Source: Cohaesibacter gelatinilyticus (GTDB lineage: Bacteria; Pseudomonadota; Alphaproteobacteria; Rhizobiales; Cohaesibacteraceae). From it: a DNA stretch of 64,000 nucleotides. Position 1 is the first letter of the stretch. Every line of letters starts with the position of its first letter. A program made the position numbers and the translations under genes. The stretch spans positions 124,001 to 188,000 of the forward strand of contig NZ_OBEL01000006.1 in the NCBI RefSeq assembly GCF_900215605.1, given 5' to 3'. This document shows positions 16,259 through 26,034 of this stretch, piece by piece. The notes under the pieces were generated by a model. The model saw only the letters and a list, made by a program, of their open reading frames with translations. It was not told the origin of the DNA and searched no databases.

Positions 16259-18750
16259 CGAATAGACAAGGTAGAAGCCCTGGCAATCTGACCAAATTGA
16301 ACACTCAGGGGCAGGTTTCCACGAAACCAACCACGGCCGTGGATCCCAATGTGAGCATTTTCTATGCCTTGCAGCGAGATCTTCAACGCATGGGATCTGC
16401 TTTGAGTCAGATGGCCCATAAGGCAATGGCCAGGCAAAAGACAGCTTCAATAGAAGCAGGAAAGACACAAGGTCATAAAGATGCGTACAGCGTCGATCTG
16501 GGCACTGGCAGTAACCAAACGGCAGGAGAACCATCCGATATCGGCAATCGCCTCATGGTCGATATGCAGAAGGATCTAAACCTGACCAAAGCGCAAGCCG
16601 CCGGGTTTGTCGGCAATCTGGCCCATGAAAGCGGGAACTTTAAAACACTGCAAGAGGTGTCCCCTCTAGTGAAAGGCTCCCGTGGTGGTTTTGGTTATGC
16701 CCAATGGACCGGTCCCCGGCGTCGCCAGTTCGAAGCCTTTGCACAGGAGAAAGGACTTGATCCTGCATCATACGAAGCCAATTACGGCTTTCTAATTCAT
16801 GAGCTGACCAATAGTCCGGAAGGTTCTGTTCTGGATGCACTGCGTCAAGCTGGCGATGCCCAATCCGCTGCTGAAATAGTCTCAAAGAAATTTTTGCGGC
16901 CCGGCATCCCACACATGAAAAGTCGCATGAAATGGGCCAGCCGATTTGCAAATAGTGAAGTCTCGGCAGGTGCGCCTGTTGCTGGATCAGGCAGACCAGG
17001 GCCAACAGGGCCAGCATTGGCATTGCGTTCAGATGATACACCCGGTGGAAAAGCCTATAACGCTACGCTTAACCGGGATCTTGCCCGTCGCGTGCCGGTA
17101 GAGATCAATCAAAAAATTGATGAAATCTACGAAGAACACAAAGATGATCCGACTGCATTGACCAAGGCGCTAGATGCTGCACAAAAAGAAATACTTGGCA
17201 ATATAAGCTCGATTCCTTCAGACCCCGCTGTACAGTGGCTGGCTGAACAGACATTTGCCAGAAAGCGCCTTGTGTTCGAAAGGTCTGCCATTGCTGAACA
17301 GGACAAGCGTGTCAGAGAAGGCGAAAGATCAAACTACGATGCTGCACTGACTTCTCAATTTTCCAGCTTGGAAAAGCAGGCTTATCTTGTTGGAGACGAT
17401 ATTCAGGCGGGTGCAGACCTTGAAATATCGATGAATGAGGCCCTGGGCAATATTGAGGAAGCCCGGTTTGCGGGTGTCATTTCTCCCAAGTTGGCCGAAA
17501 AGCAAAAAAGAGAGGTACTCGGTACTGTCACCTCTGCTCGACTTCGCGGTGTTTTTGACAGTTTGCCAGATGCGGATAGCAAGGAAGCCTATGTAGCAGA
17601 AATGCGCAAACAATGGTCTAGCGGAGCGGAAGAGTTCGCTTCTCTTTCTCTTGATCAGGTTCGTGCAATAGAGCGCAATTTCAAAGCTGTGATTTCGCAA
17701 GAACGCAGACAGGCCCATGCCGACGCCAGAATACAATCCCGAAAAATGGAACGCCTGATCAATGATGATCTTGCCAGCATTTCCCGTGATGGTGTTGGTC
17801 TTGCCATCGATGGTGCAGAACTGACATTTGACCAAGTCAGCTCGATCCTGGGCAAAGAGCGAGCAACTGAATGGGACCGAAAACGCGATATCAGTGCAGC
17901 AAGTTATCAGGCGATTTCCGGTCTTGATGTCCTACCCGCCGATGAAATTGCAGAACAGTTGCAAAAGCTGGAACCAAAGCCCGGTATCAAGGGTTATGTC
18001 GATCAGTTGGAAATCTTGTCGAACGCCAACAAAGCGGCGCAACAGATTCTAAAACTTAGAAAATCTGATCCAGCTCAAGCAGTGGATGAAGCCTTTGACG
18101 AATTGGTACCGCTCAAAGATGAAGCGATGGACGGGGATCTGGCCAGTCTGGAAGAGCTGATCAAAGGTCGTTTTGATGCTCAAGAGGTTCTTGGTATTCC
18201 AGATAAGACACAAGCTCCCCTCACCTTATCAGAATTGACCGCCCTGGCTGAACCTGTAGCAAAAGATCCGGACAAGCAAACCTGGTTGGATCTGGCTGGC
18301 AAGATCGATCAGACCTATGGCCCATTTGCTGATGAAGTCATGATCCAGGTGATGCGCTGGAAAGGTCTACATAAGGATGTTGCTGAAGCGGCCGTTGGCC
18401 ATTTGCGCAACATCGAGCTAGGCAAAAAACCAAGCCGGTCTGAAGCAAGGACCATTGAGGACAAGGCACAGGCTTCCAGCGCCACTCAGTCCCTGGAAGG
18501 TCAATATGACCAGGTGAAATGGAAAGAGCAGCCAACAGGATCTGCAATTTCGTTGCTTCGAGACAATCCGGACAAAGCTGGTGAATTTGACCAAAAATTC
18601 GGGGATGGAGCTGCTGATTATTACTTGCGAGCCATAGAAGCCGCCCGACAGGAAACAGAACGCTATCAAGCCACCTTGGATAATCACGGCATTACGATCC
18701 ATGAAGATGGATCTGAAGATTATGACCCTGCAAAGGATCGTCGCAAATGA
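16255..18750 (+). CDS. Internal virion protein with tail-lysozyme domain
   Basis: An 831-residue protein. Residues about 98-230 form a phage tail lysozyme domain: LTKAQAAGFVGNLAHESG puts the likely catalytic Glu at 125, followed by GGFGYAQWTGPRR (144-156) and a C-terminal helix pair. The remaining 600 residues are long helices rich in Glu, Lys and Ala, as expected for ejected core proteins that span the periplasm. The enzyme would locally cut peptidoglycan during DNA entry. ATGA-type overlaps link it to both neighbours. Confidence 0.85.
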   Translation: MTNRQGRSPGNLTKLNTQGQVSTKPTTAVDPNVSIFYALQRDLQRMGSALSQMAHKAMARQKTASIEAGKTQGHKDAYSVDLGTGSNQTAGEPSDIGNRLMVDMQKDLNLTKAQAAGFVGNLAHESGNFKTLQEVSPLVKGSRGGFGYAQWTGPRRRQFEAFAQEKGLDPASYEANYGFLIHELTNSPEGSVLDALRQAGDAQSAAEIVSKKFLRPGIPHMKSRMKWASRFANSEVSAGAPVAGSGRPGPTGPALALRSDDTPGGKAYNATLNRDLARRVPVEINQKIDEIYEEHKDDPTALTKALDAAQKEILGNISSIPSDPAVQWLAEQTFARKRLVFERSAIAEQDKRVREGERSNYDAALTSQFSSLEKQAYLVGDDIQAGADLEISMNEALGNIEEARFAGVISPKLAEKQKREVLGTVTSARLRGVFDSLPDADSKEAYVAEMRKQWSSGAEEFASLSLDQVRAIERNFKAVISQERRQAHADARIQSRKMERLINDDLASISRDGVGLAIDGAELTFDQVSSILGKERATEWDRKRDISAASYQAISGLDVLPADEIAEQLQKLEPKPGIKGYVDQLEILSNANKAAQQILKLRKSDPAQAVDEAFDELVPLKDEAMDGDLASLEELIKGRFDAQEVLGIPDKTQAPLTLSELTALAEPVAKDPDKQTWLDLAGKIDQTYGPFADEVMIQVMRWKGLHKDVAEAAVGHLRNIELGKKPSRSEARTIEDKAQASSATQSLEGQYDQVKWKEQPTGSAISLLRDNPDKAGEFDQKFGDGAADYYLRAIEAARQETERYQATLDNHGITIHEDGSEDYDPAKDRRK

Positions 18751-21700
18751 CCAATTTCTTTGACGAAGCACAACAACAAGGGGAAAGCGGCGTCCTGAAG
18801 GAAGCCCCACGCCCTGGTCTGGCTGAACGATTTTACATCAACATGGAAGCCGCAACCCGCAAAGGCACTGTGACCGGCGCTTTGCGCGACGTGAACAGGG
18901 TTGAAGATCGCAAACGCTTTGAAAGTCGATATCAGAGTTTCCCGGAATGGGATGGAATGGGCGAAGGCGCGGCCGCTCTTGCTGGTCAGCTTGCTGGTAC
19001 CATCGTGGATGCCGAGCGTGGTACGCCTCATCTGGAAAACCTCTTACCGATTGGATTGGGTGAAAAAGCCCTTGCTCTTGGCGGAAAAGGTTTGACCAGC
19101 CTTCGCGCTCGTTTGTTTGCCGGGGCGATTGATAGTGCTGCAGTAAATGCTGGAACAGATGCGGCTATCCAGGGCCTTGAAATGGGGGCAGGCTTTAGAG
19201 AAGCCTTTGACCCAATCCAGTTTGCAAGCTCTGTCGGTCTGGGTGCTGTTGCCGGTGGCGCCCTTGGCCCAATCACGCATAGGCCAAGCACAGGCGGGCG
19301 CGTGGCTAACAACCTGGAACGGAACATCGATGAAATCGAGCCGGTCACACAATCATCTCTGCTAGAAGCTCCCGACCACGTTTCCATCGAGCCAAACAGG
19401 CCCAAAATGGACGTTGTGGACTCGACAGGCGCAAAAGTGGAACTGGATGGCATTGACACCCTCCAAAGTGATGCAAGGCGCTCTGTGGCCTCGTCTGAGG
19501 CTGATTTGGAGCCTGTTGCCCTTGGTGATCAGCTCATGCCCCATTCCGAGCGCAGTGTCAGGGTCTCGGAGGAAACAAGGGCATTCGGCTCTGAAGCAAA
19601 ACCAACTGCCAATCAAGACGGAATTCATGACGGCCCAGATGTATTGTCCCTAACGGACGATGCTGACCTAACAGCAACCAAAGCTCGAACGTCCCAAATG
19701 ACCGGTGAATTGCAGCGCAATCCTGATGGCGTCACACGAGAACAGTCAGCAGCAAATCAGGAACGGGCATTTGAACGCCTGAAGGATATTTCCGAAAAGC
19801 TGGCTGATCTGGTCGAAGCGGCCGCAACCAGGCAAGGCGTTCTGAAATGGATGGGCGGCAAAATGAGCAAAGCCCTGGGAACGCATAATTTGCGTACCGG
19901 CGTTATCCGCCTTCAGATCCAGGATGATTTTTCAGTCTATGCCCATGAGATCGGTCACCATGTTGAAATCAAACTGGGCACAGATTTTCAAAAGCTCATG
20001 CGGCTGAATGCCATTGAGCTGGAACCCATGGCCTATATCGGCGCAGATCCCAAGGTCAAACTGGAAGAAGGGTTTGCCGAATTCTTCCGCGTTTACATGA
20101 CCAACCCCAATTATGCAGCCACTAAAGCACCAAAGTTCAATAAGGAATTCACTCGCTTCCTGAAGGAGCATAAACCGGACTGGTTAAAGGGATTGGCCGA
20201 TATCCAGGATGCCTTCCATCAATGGCGCACTTTGCCATCCGATGAAGCCATTGCCAGCTCTATTGTCACCAGCAAACGCAAGGGCCTTGTCGGGCAGGCC
20301 AAAGAGGATGCCAAGCGTTTCGGTATTGGTCATACCATTGGTGATTTTTTGCATGATGCCTATGGCATGTTCTTGGACTTCAAGCATCCAATCCAGCGCG
20401 GTGTGCGTGAGCTGGCAAAAATCTATTCAGAGAATACCGGCCGCAAGCTGGATTTGAATGCGGCTGAAGATCCTTATAAGCTGGCTCGAATGCTCGATGG
20501 TGCGCAATCAGCCGGTCACATGGATATCATGCATGGTGTCCATGCCTATCGCTCGATGGACCCATCATCCGCTTCCTTGCGCGATGCTCTTGTCGAGGCC
20601 ATGGGCGGCGCAAATGTGCTATCGAAATGGGACGAGGATCTGCTGCAGAAATTCGGTGCCTATTTATGGGCCCGGCGTGCTGTTGGTGAATGGGACCGGT
20701 TCGACAAGGGCCTGATCCCAAACGAGCCGGACAAGTTCACTCGTGGAGATCATGCCCGTGCCATCCAAACCCTTGAAGCTGACCATCCGCAATTCGTAAG
20801 CGCGGCCGATAAGGTCTATGACTGGAACCGTGCCATGTGGCGCAAAAAGCTGGATGCAGGATTGATCACCAAGGCCCAATATAGCGACGGTTTGCTCATT
20901 CGCGATTATGTTCCTGGTCTTCGCAAATTCGACTATGACGGGGATCCAGTCGGAGACGGTGGCGGCCGGAAAAGCAAAAGCGCAAAATCTGACCAGGTGA
21001 AGCGGTTTGTCGGGTCCAGTCGTGATGTTGTCAATCCGTTGGAAAGCCTGATGGCAGATGCCTATCACACTGCCAGCGCCATTGCTCACAATAACATAAT
21101 CCGTTCTCTTGATCGTCTCGCGCTGCGAGCTGGTCATGGTGGCGGTAAAATTGCCGAACGTATTCCGGCCAAGGAATTGCGCATGGTGATGAAAATCGAT
21201 CCAATGGAAGCCTTTGCCGATGCAGCCAAGCAAAATGGCTATGGACCGATGGAAGTTTCGACGTTGCGTGATGCTTTGGAAGCAACATTAGGCGATACCA
21301 AGGGGCGCATTTTCCGGCCACAGGTCATTTCAGAGAATGGACAGAATATCGTCTTCTTCCGAGATGGTGGCCAGCTTCAAGCGCTCCGGCTTGCTGATGG
21401 CAAGTTGGGCCAGCAAATGATGCAGTCATTCGGCTTGATGCAAAAGCATGAGCAAAATTTCTGGATTGAAATGCTGTCTACTTCCGCAACTACTTTGCGC
21501 ACTGGTGTAACGGCCGCGCCAGAATTCATTGCCGCCAACCTGATCCGCGACCAGGTGATGGCCACCATCTTCTATGGCAAGCCCTTTGCTCGCGTCAAAG
21601 CAACAGCTTCAGGTGTCATGGATGAGTTGCGCGGCCGGGATGCGGCGCGGCATTACAATGTCATGGGCGGTATCATGGGTGGTGAGAATGTGGCCAGTTT

Positions 21701-23384
21701 GCGCAATGGCGCAGTGAATCGAGATCTTCAGGCCTTGCGCAAAAAGGGGTATGTCGCTCATCATCTGGCAAACAAAAATCTCAAGGATGCCCTAAAAGGT
21801 TGGATGGCCTTGACTGAGGTCTCAGAGACTTCAACCCGGATCGGTTTGTTCAAGACCTTCTTCGAAGAGGCCAAATTACGTGGACTCTCCGAATATGAGG
21901 CGGCGTTAGAGGCCTCCTATCGAGCGCGGGACCATATCGACTTTGACCGGCGTGGTTTTGCCATGACTGGCCTTGCTCGCATTATTCCCTTTCTCAATGC
22001 CAGCTTGCAGGGCATGGACAAAAGCACCCGTCAAATGATGCTCCCAATTGCAAAGAAAATGATGGGCAAGGTTCTGACGGCTGAAGACGAAGCGGCCTTG
22101 CCGATGGCGGCAAAGAGCTGGGCGCGTCTCTCCACTCTCATGATGGCCGGTCTGGGCATTCATGCTCTCATGAGCCAATATGATGATTATCAGGAAATCT
22201 CGGACACCACCCGCGCCACACATTGGATGATCAAAAGCGGGAACACCTGGATTGCCGTACCCAAACCTTTCGAAATGGCCGTGTTTCTGAATATCGCTGA
22301 AGCGGCTTTTGACGGGATAATAAAAGACGATGCGCTGGCTTATGAACGGTGGCTGGAAGGGTCAATGAAAACCCTTTTCCCGCCCAATGTCATCGAAGGG
22401 AACCCGGCGATAAGATCCTATTTTGAGAAAAAATCCAATACGGATTTCTTTAGCGATCGGGAAATCGTTCCAGAGCATATGAAAGGCCTTGAACCACATT
22501 TGCAATATACCGCTCGCACCTCGGAATTTTCCAAGCTTCTGGGGGAAGCCATGGGCTGGTCTCCAGCAATGACAGATAAGATGATTGTCAATTTCTTTGG
22601 CGGTCTCGCCCGCTCCGCACTCGCCCTTTTTGATGCCGGTACCAGCGACAAGCCAGATCAGTCCCTTGATGACATGGCCATTTTGCGCCGCTTCATCAAA
22701 TCGTCTTCGAAGGGGTCCCGGTCCTTAAATGGATTTTGGAAGCTGGTCGCACCATCGATGGGCAGTTTCGAGGGAGCCAGCAAGAGCTATGATGCCATTC
22801 TGCAAGCAGGTGATGAAGCAGACGCGGCGGACTATCTGGCAGACATGGACGAAGAGAAGCGGGTCTGGCTGGTTTCTCGTCATGGCGATAGCAAAGCCAA
22901 GAAACTGCATCCCCTTGATCGCGCCAGGCGAGCCGTGCGGGCAATCTCCAAACTTCGCAGAGATATGGCAGACGACAAGGTGACAGGCTCCGATGGGGAA
23001 AGCCTGTTCACCTCTCAGCAGCGTGGGGTGTTGACAGATATTCTGGAAGAGATTGCAGTGATCGAAGCTCGCAATGCTCTTGTCTTGCTTGAACAGCCTG
23101 GATGGGCGCAGCGTGGTATCATGGATCTGCAAGGGCATTATCGCGAACTGAAGGCGGTCAATCCGAAAATGCACCAGATCCTTGCTGACCATTATGCAAC
23201 GGGCAAGGTCATTCCCTGGCAAACAATTCAAGAGGCTTGGCCGGACTATCGCAAACGTCTACTGGAAGATGGATCTTCAGCTCCAATGAAGGATCTGGCC
23301 TTGCTTGAAAAACAAGGTTACGAGCTGAATGGGGTGAAAATCAAACGCCCATCGAGGCCGGAGATCCCCGGAATGCGAGACTAG
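18747..23384 (+). CDS. Giant internal virion protein with HExxH metallopeptidase motif
   Basis: A 1545-residue protein, the largest in the phage and probably the counterpart of T7 gp16. A zinc-protease motif HEIGHH starts at residue 400, and EEGFAEFF at 440-447 can supply the third ligand, so an active gluzincin-type site is plausible. The N-terminal 300 residues are Ala/Gly-rich, then Glu/Asp-rich and probably disordered; residues after 500 are helical, with amphipathic blocks such as GLARIIPFLNASLQGMDKST and a hydrophobic RLSTLMMAGLGIHALMSQY near 1140. Proteins of this type are ejected with the DNA and form the translocation channel. Its TAG stop shares the bases CTAG with the stop of the convergent antitoxin gene. 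Confidence 0.82.
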   Translation: MTNFFDEAQQQGESGVLKEAPRPGLAERFYINMEAATRKGTVTGALRDVNRVEDRKRFESRYQSFPEWDGMGEGAAALAGQLAGTIVDAERGTPHLENLLPIGLGEKALALGGKGLTSLRARLFAGAIDSAAVNAGTDAAIQGLEMGAGFREAFDPIQFASSVGLGAVAGGALGPITHRPSTGGRVANNLERNIDEIEPVTQSSLLEAPDHVSIEPNRPKMDVVDSTGAKVELDGIDTLQSDARRSVASSEADLEPVALGDQLMPHSERSVRVSEETRAFGSEAKPTANQDGIHDGPDVLSLTDDADLTATKARTSQMTGELQRNPDGVTREQSAANQERAFERLKDISEKLADLVEAAATRQGVLKWMGGKMSKALGTHNLRTGVIRLQIQDDFSVYAHEIGHHVEIKLGTDFQKLMRLNAIELEPMAYIGADPKVKLEEGFAEFFRVYMTNPNYAATKAPKFNKEFTRFLKEHKPDWLKGLADIQDAFHQWRTLPSDEAIASSIVTSKRKGLVGQAKEDAKRFGIGHTIGDFLHDAYGMFLDFKHPIQRGVRELAKIYSENTGRKLDLNAAEDPYKLARMLDGAQSAGHMDIMHGVHAYRSMDPSSASLRDALVEAMGGANVLSKWDEDLLQKFGAYLWARRAVGEWDRFDKGLIPNEPDKFTRGDHARAIQTLEADHPQFVSAADKVYDWNRAMWRKKLDAGLITKAQYSDGLLIRDYVPGLRKFDYDGDPVGDGGGRKSKSAKSDQVKRFVGSSRDVVNPLESLMADAYHTASAIAHNNIIRSLDRLALRAGHGGGKIAERIPAKELRMVMKIDPMEAFADAAKQNGYGPMEVSTLRDALEATLGDTKGRIFRPQVISENGQNIVFFRDGGQLQALRLADGKLGQQMMQSFGLMQKHEQNFWIEMLSTSATTLRTGVTAAPEFIAANLIRDQVMATIFYGKPFARVKATASGVMDELRGRDAARHYNVMGGIMGGENVASLRNGAVNRDLQALRKKGYVAHHLANKNLKDALKGWMALTEVSETSTRIGLFKTFFEEAKLRGLSEYEAALEASYRARDHIDFDRRGFAMTGLARIIPFLNASLQGMDKSTRQMMLPIAKKMMGKVLTAEDEAALPMAAKSWARLSTLMMAGLGIHALMSQYDDYQEISDTTRATHWMIKSGNTWIAVPKPFEMAVFLNIAEAAFDGIIKDDALAYERWLEGSMKTLFPPNVIEGNPAIRSYFEKKSNTDFFSDREIVPEHMKGLEPHLQYTARTSEFSKLLGEAMGWSPAMTDKMIVNFFGGLARSALALFDAGTSDKPDQSLDDMAILRRFIKSSSKGSRSLNGFWKLVAPSMGSFEGASKSYDAILQAGDEADAADYLADMDEEKRVWLVSRHGDSKAKKLHPLDRARRAVRAISKLRRDMADDKVTGSDGESLFTSQQRGVLTDILEEIAVIEARNALVLLEQPGWAQRGIMDLQGHYRELKAVNPKMHQILADHYATGKVIPWQTIQEAWPDYRKRLLEDGSSAPMKDLALLEKQGYELNGVKIKRPSRPEIPGMRD

Positions 23385-23665
23385 GACGCCAATGCATCTA
23401 TCACTGCTTTTGGGTTTTTCTCCAAAACACGCAAAAGGGTTTGTGCAGGGCCGCTGACGGTTCTTCGGCCTTGTTCCCATTTCTGATAACCAGACAAGCT
23501 CATTCCCATGAGAGGGGCCATTTCAGCTTGTGTCAGTTTGGCTTTTTTACGGACTTCGCTTGGAGAGACGGCATGATGAATAACCATTCCTGGTACATCT
23601 TCGCCTTTTGTATATGCCGCCACTTCCTGCAAGGATTGAATGAGATCATCACCAAACTGTGTCAT
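23381..23665 (-). CDS. higA: HigA-type antitoxin (XRE helix-turn-helix)
   Basis: A 94-residue protein with a helix-turn-helix of the XRE class: VRKKAKLTQAEMAPLMGM is followed by a recognition helix (SLSGYQKWEQGRRTV) and the usual P-x-x-T/L-L-R-V-L end. Such proteins neutralise the HigB toxin and repress their own promoter. The toxin gene stands first and overlaps by 4 bp, which is the HigBA order. It lies inside the phage late region against the direction of transcription, so it is a cargo module that is probably active in the lysogen. Confidence 0.85.
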   Translation of the reverse strand: MTQFGDDLIQSLQEVAAYTKGEDVPGMVIHHAVSPSEVRKKAKLTQAEMAPLMGMSLSGYQKWEQGRRTVSGPAQTLLRVLEKNPKAVIDALAS

Positions 23666-24003
23666 GATTTTTCTCCTTTCAGATGTTTTTTGATTTCCTT
23701 CACCAACCTGACAACAATCTTCTTTTCTGCTGGATCAAGATCAGTTTTCTCGCCTTTGCCATAAACCAGTAGAGCAAAAATCGGATTATCCTTGTCGTAC
23801 CAATAATAAATGACACGGGCACCACCGCGCTTTCCCTTGCCTTTTGCTGGAACTCGCAATTTACGAATACCGCTCGTTCCGGGAATTTCATCCCCTTTCA
23901 GGGGATAGCTCGCCAGATAATCAATTACTTCTTTTTTCTCGTCAGGCGAGAAGAGTTTTTCCGCCTGTTTGGTAAAGCTTGGGAATTCCGAGACTGTTTG
24001 CAT
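23662..24003 (-). CDS. higB: HigB/RelE-type toxin
   Basis: A 113-residue protein of the RelE/HigB superfamily. FTKQAEKLFSPDEKKEVIDYL gives the N-terminal helices, IRKLRVPAKGKGKRGGARVIYYW the central beta hairpin with basic residues, and IFALLVYGKGEKTDLDP plus a helix the C-terminal part; this pattern is typical of HigB-2-like RNases that cut mRNA at the ribosome. Paired with the downstream HTH antitoxin and preceded by a perfect 12-bp inverted repeat. Confidence 0.88.
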   Translation of the reverse strand: MQTVSEFPSFTKQAEKLFSPDEKKEVIDYLASYPLKGDEIPGTSGIRKLRVPAKGKGKRGGARVIYYWYDKDNPIFALLVYGKGEKTDLDPAEKKIVVRLVKEIKKHLKGEKS

Positions 24004-24013
24004 AATGCCATAC

Positions 24014-24050
24014 TAACCCAATGGGGCACACAAAGCAACCCATTGGGTTA
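24014..24050. promoter_or_regulatory. Operator-like inverted repeat of the higBA module
   Basis: TAACCCAATGGG (24014-24025) and CCCATTGGGTTA (24039-24050) are perfect inverted copies separated by 13 bp, centred about 29 bp upstream of the higB start. Length and place fit autoregulation by the HTH antitoxin. Confidence 0.8.
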
Positions 24051-24116
24051 CCCATCATTGACACAGTTGACCAAGCCCACGTCATAGGATCATAGGCGGC
24101 AAAGATGGAGCTGCCT

Positions 24117-25334
24117 ATGGTCAATGCTATCACACAAGACAATCGAGAAACCTTTCCAATAGCAAATGCCGGACAGGTTGATTTCACTGTTTCCTTTGCC
24201 TTCCAGCAGGAAGAAGATCTGGAATTTTCCAAATGGGTCAATGAGGCCTATGTCCCCCTCATTCTCAATGTCGATTACACGGTGACAGGTGGCTATGGTG
24301 CGGCCGGGGGCCTTCACCTGACCACTCCTGCAGAAGCGGGTCAAAAATACAGGATCAAGGGTCTGGCTGAACTGGATATCAATATCCAGGTCACGGGCCA
24401 GCGACGAGATCCTGAGATTATCAATAGTCTGTTTGAGCGCTGCTTGATCTGGGCTACCGAGCAAGGCCGGGAAGTGGCGCGTGTCCTTGGACCATTCAAA
24501 GACTTACTCGAACAGGCTTTGCCAGCCGCACAAGCCGCCAGTGATCAGGCTAATGCGGCAATTGCCGCAACCACTCAGATCAAAGATGATGCAATCGCTG
24601 CTACTGGTCAGATCCTGACTGAGGCTCAAACAGCGAAAGATCAGGCCGTAGCGGCGAAAGATCAGGCGGAATCTGCAAGGAATGCGGCTCAAGCAGCAAC
24701 ACCAATCTCTGCTAGTGACAAAGGTCGCGAGCTGGTTGGAAAAGAAACCGCCTCAGAAATGCGAACAGTCTTGGGCGCTGCAAGTACTGTTGAACTCTCA
24801 ACTAAAGCGGATGCCTCACATAATCACGCAATTGGTGATATGACAGGCGTGAATACTGCATTCGATCTGGCTCAAGGTCTGTTCGGCGGTAAAGGTCCAT
24901 CCGACTTAGGTGGTGCGAAACCGATTGGTTTCAAAATCTTCACTTCGTCAACTCAAGCCACACTCACAGTCGGCACCAAATATATCCTAGTCCTCGCTAT
25001 TGGTGGCGGTGGTGGCAGCGCAAGTTACAATGGCGTGGTTGGTAATGGAGGGCCAGGAGCTACCACTCTAGGTTTCTCACTTACTCCTGATCCAGAACTT
25101 AGCGTTACCGTTGGCGGCGGCGGATCGAGTGGCTGGAATTCATCCAGTGCTGGTGGCTCATCCAGTGCTGGCACTGTTGTTGCCGGTGGAGGAGGAAGAG
25201 GGACAACTAACGGTGTAAGCGCTTATTCAGGAGGCAGAGGTTCTGCTCAAGGAGGAATGGATATAGGACTTTCTCATCCTTCGTACGGCAACCCTAAGGG
25301 ATCTGGTGTGGTTTGTATCTGGGAGTTTGGATAA
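24117..25334 (+). CDS. Tail fibre protein with T7-type N-terminus and Gly-rich tip
   Basis: A 405-residue protein starting at the ATG at 24117 with GGAG 6 bp upstream (the frame also has an ATG at 24105). Residues about 1-125 match the T7 fibre attachment domain: VDFTVSFAFQ, NVDYTVTGGYG and DPEIINSLFERCLIWATEQGREVAR. Residues 130-190 are an Ala/Gln/Asp coiled coil. The end carries poly-Gly clusters (IGGGGGSAS, VGGGGSSGW, VAGGGGRGTT), like adhesin tips built from polyglycine helices. It should bind the host receptor. The higBA insertion separates it from the internal virion genes. Confidence 0.85.
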   Translation: MVNAITQDNRETFPIANAGQVDFTVSFAFQQEEDLEFSKWVNEAYVPLILNVDYTVTGGYGAAGGLHLTTPAEAGQKYRIKGLAELDINIQVTGQRRDPEIINSLFERCLIWATEQGREVARVLGPFKDLLEQALPAAQAASDQANAAIAATTQIKDDAIAATGQILTEAQTAKDQAVAAKDQAESARNAAQAATPISASDKGRELVGKETASEMRTVLGAASTVELSTKADASHNHAIGDMTGVNTAFDLAQGLFGGKGPSDLGGAKPIGFKIFTSSTQATLTVGTKYILVLAIGGGGGSASYNGVVGNGGPGATTLGFSLTPDPELSVTVGGGGSSGWNSSSAGGSSSAGTVVAGGGGRGTTNGVSAYSGGRGSAQGGMDIGLSHPSYGNPKGSGVVCIWEFG

Positions 25335-25774
25335 TGAAATACGCAATTGTAAATGAAGCATCACGTATCATTGAAAACGTCATTGTACTGAATGATCCAG
25401 AAGGCTTCGCACCTCCCGAGGGATCTTATCTGAAAAAAGATGATCAAGGATTAGCCGTAATCGGTCAGGAACTCGATGGAGAGGGTGAATTCATTACACC
25501 TGAACCGGTGGATTTGACAAAACAGAAAGCACCTCTTCTGCCAGTCACGCGCAAACAGCTTATCGATGTTCTGATTGATCATGATCTTGATGAGCAGGTC
25601 GAGCCAGCACTAAACGCCATTCCGGATATCAAGGCACGAAAGAAGGCGCTGAACGCTTGGCAGAATGCCAGCCAGTACGAACCTGATCATCCATTGGTTT
25701 TGCAGCTCAAGGGCGTTCTCAAACTGACCAACGAACAGTTTGATGCCTTCTGGCGTGAGGCCATGGCGGCATGA
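25334..25774 (+). CDS. Putative tail fibre assembly/accessory protein
   Basis: A 146-residue protein whose ATG shares a base with the fibre stop (TAATG). The first 35 residues (MKYAIVNEASRIIENVIVLND) resemble the short beta domain seen at the start of many fibre-associated proteins; the rest is helical with LPVTRKQLIDVLIDHDLDEQVEPAL. Position and coupling suggest a fibre chaperone, but I cannot name the family. Confidence 0.7.
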   Translation: MKYAIVNEASRIIENVIVLNDPEGFAPPEGSYLKKDDQGLAVIGQELDGEGEFITPEPVDLTKQKAPLLPVTRKQLIDVLIDHDLDEQVEPALNAIPDIKARKKALNAWQNASQYEPDHPLVLQLKGVLKLTNEQFDAFWREAMAA

Positions 25775-26022
25775 TCCGGCGTTACATCCTCAATATTCTG
25801 ATCGCCATAGATCAGCTCTTCAGCGCTATCGCTTTTGGAGATCCGGACGAGACAATTTCCTCTCGCCTGGGCAAGTCGCAGCGCGGGGACCATGGCCCTT
25901 TTTGGAAGCACGTTTGGTGGCCGGTGCGATTGACGGTCGACGGCCTGTTTTACCTTGTTGGAGAACCCAATCATTGCATTCGGTCCATTGAAAAAGACGA
26001 GGGACAGAATGCCATTCTCTAA
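25771..26022 (+). CDS. Small phage protein of unknown function
   Basis: An 83-residue protein coupled by an ATGA overlap. The pattern of a hydrophobic N-terminal helix (YILNILIAIDQLFSAI) followed by GDPDETISSR and a C-terminal LFYLVGEPNHC is widespread in phages and prophages just before the lysis genes. It often accompanies lysis cassettes; its function is not known to me. Confidence 0.75.
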   Translation: MIRRYILNILIAIDQLFSAIAFGDPDETISSRLGKSQRGDHGPFWKHVWWPVRLTVDGLFYLVGEPNHCIRSIEKDEGQNAIL

Positions 26023-26034
26023 CGAGGCTGTCCC

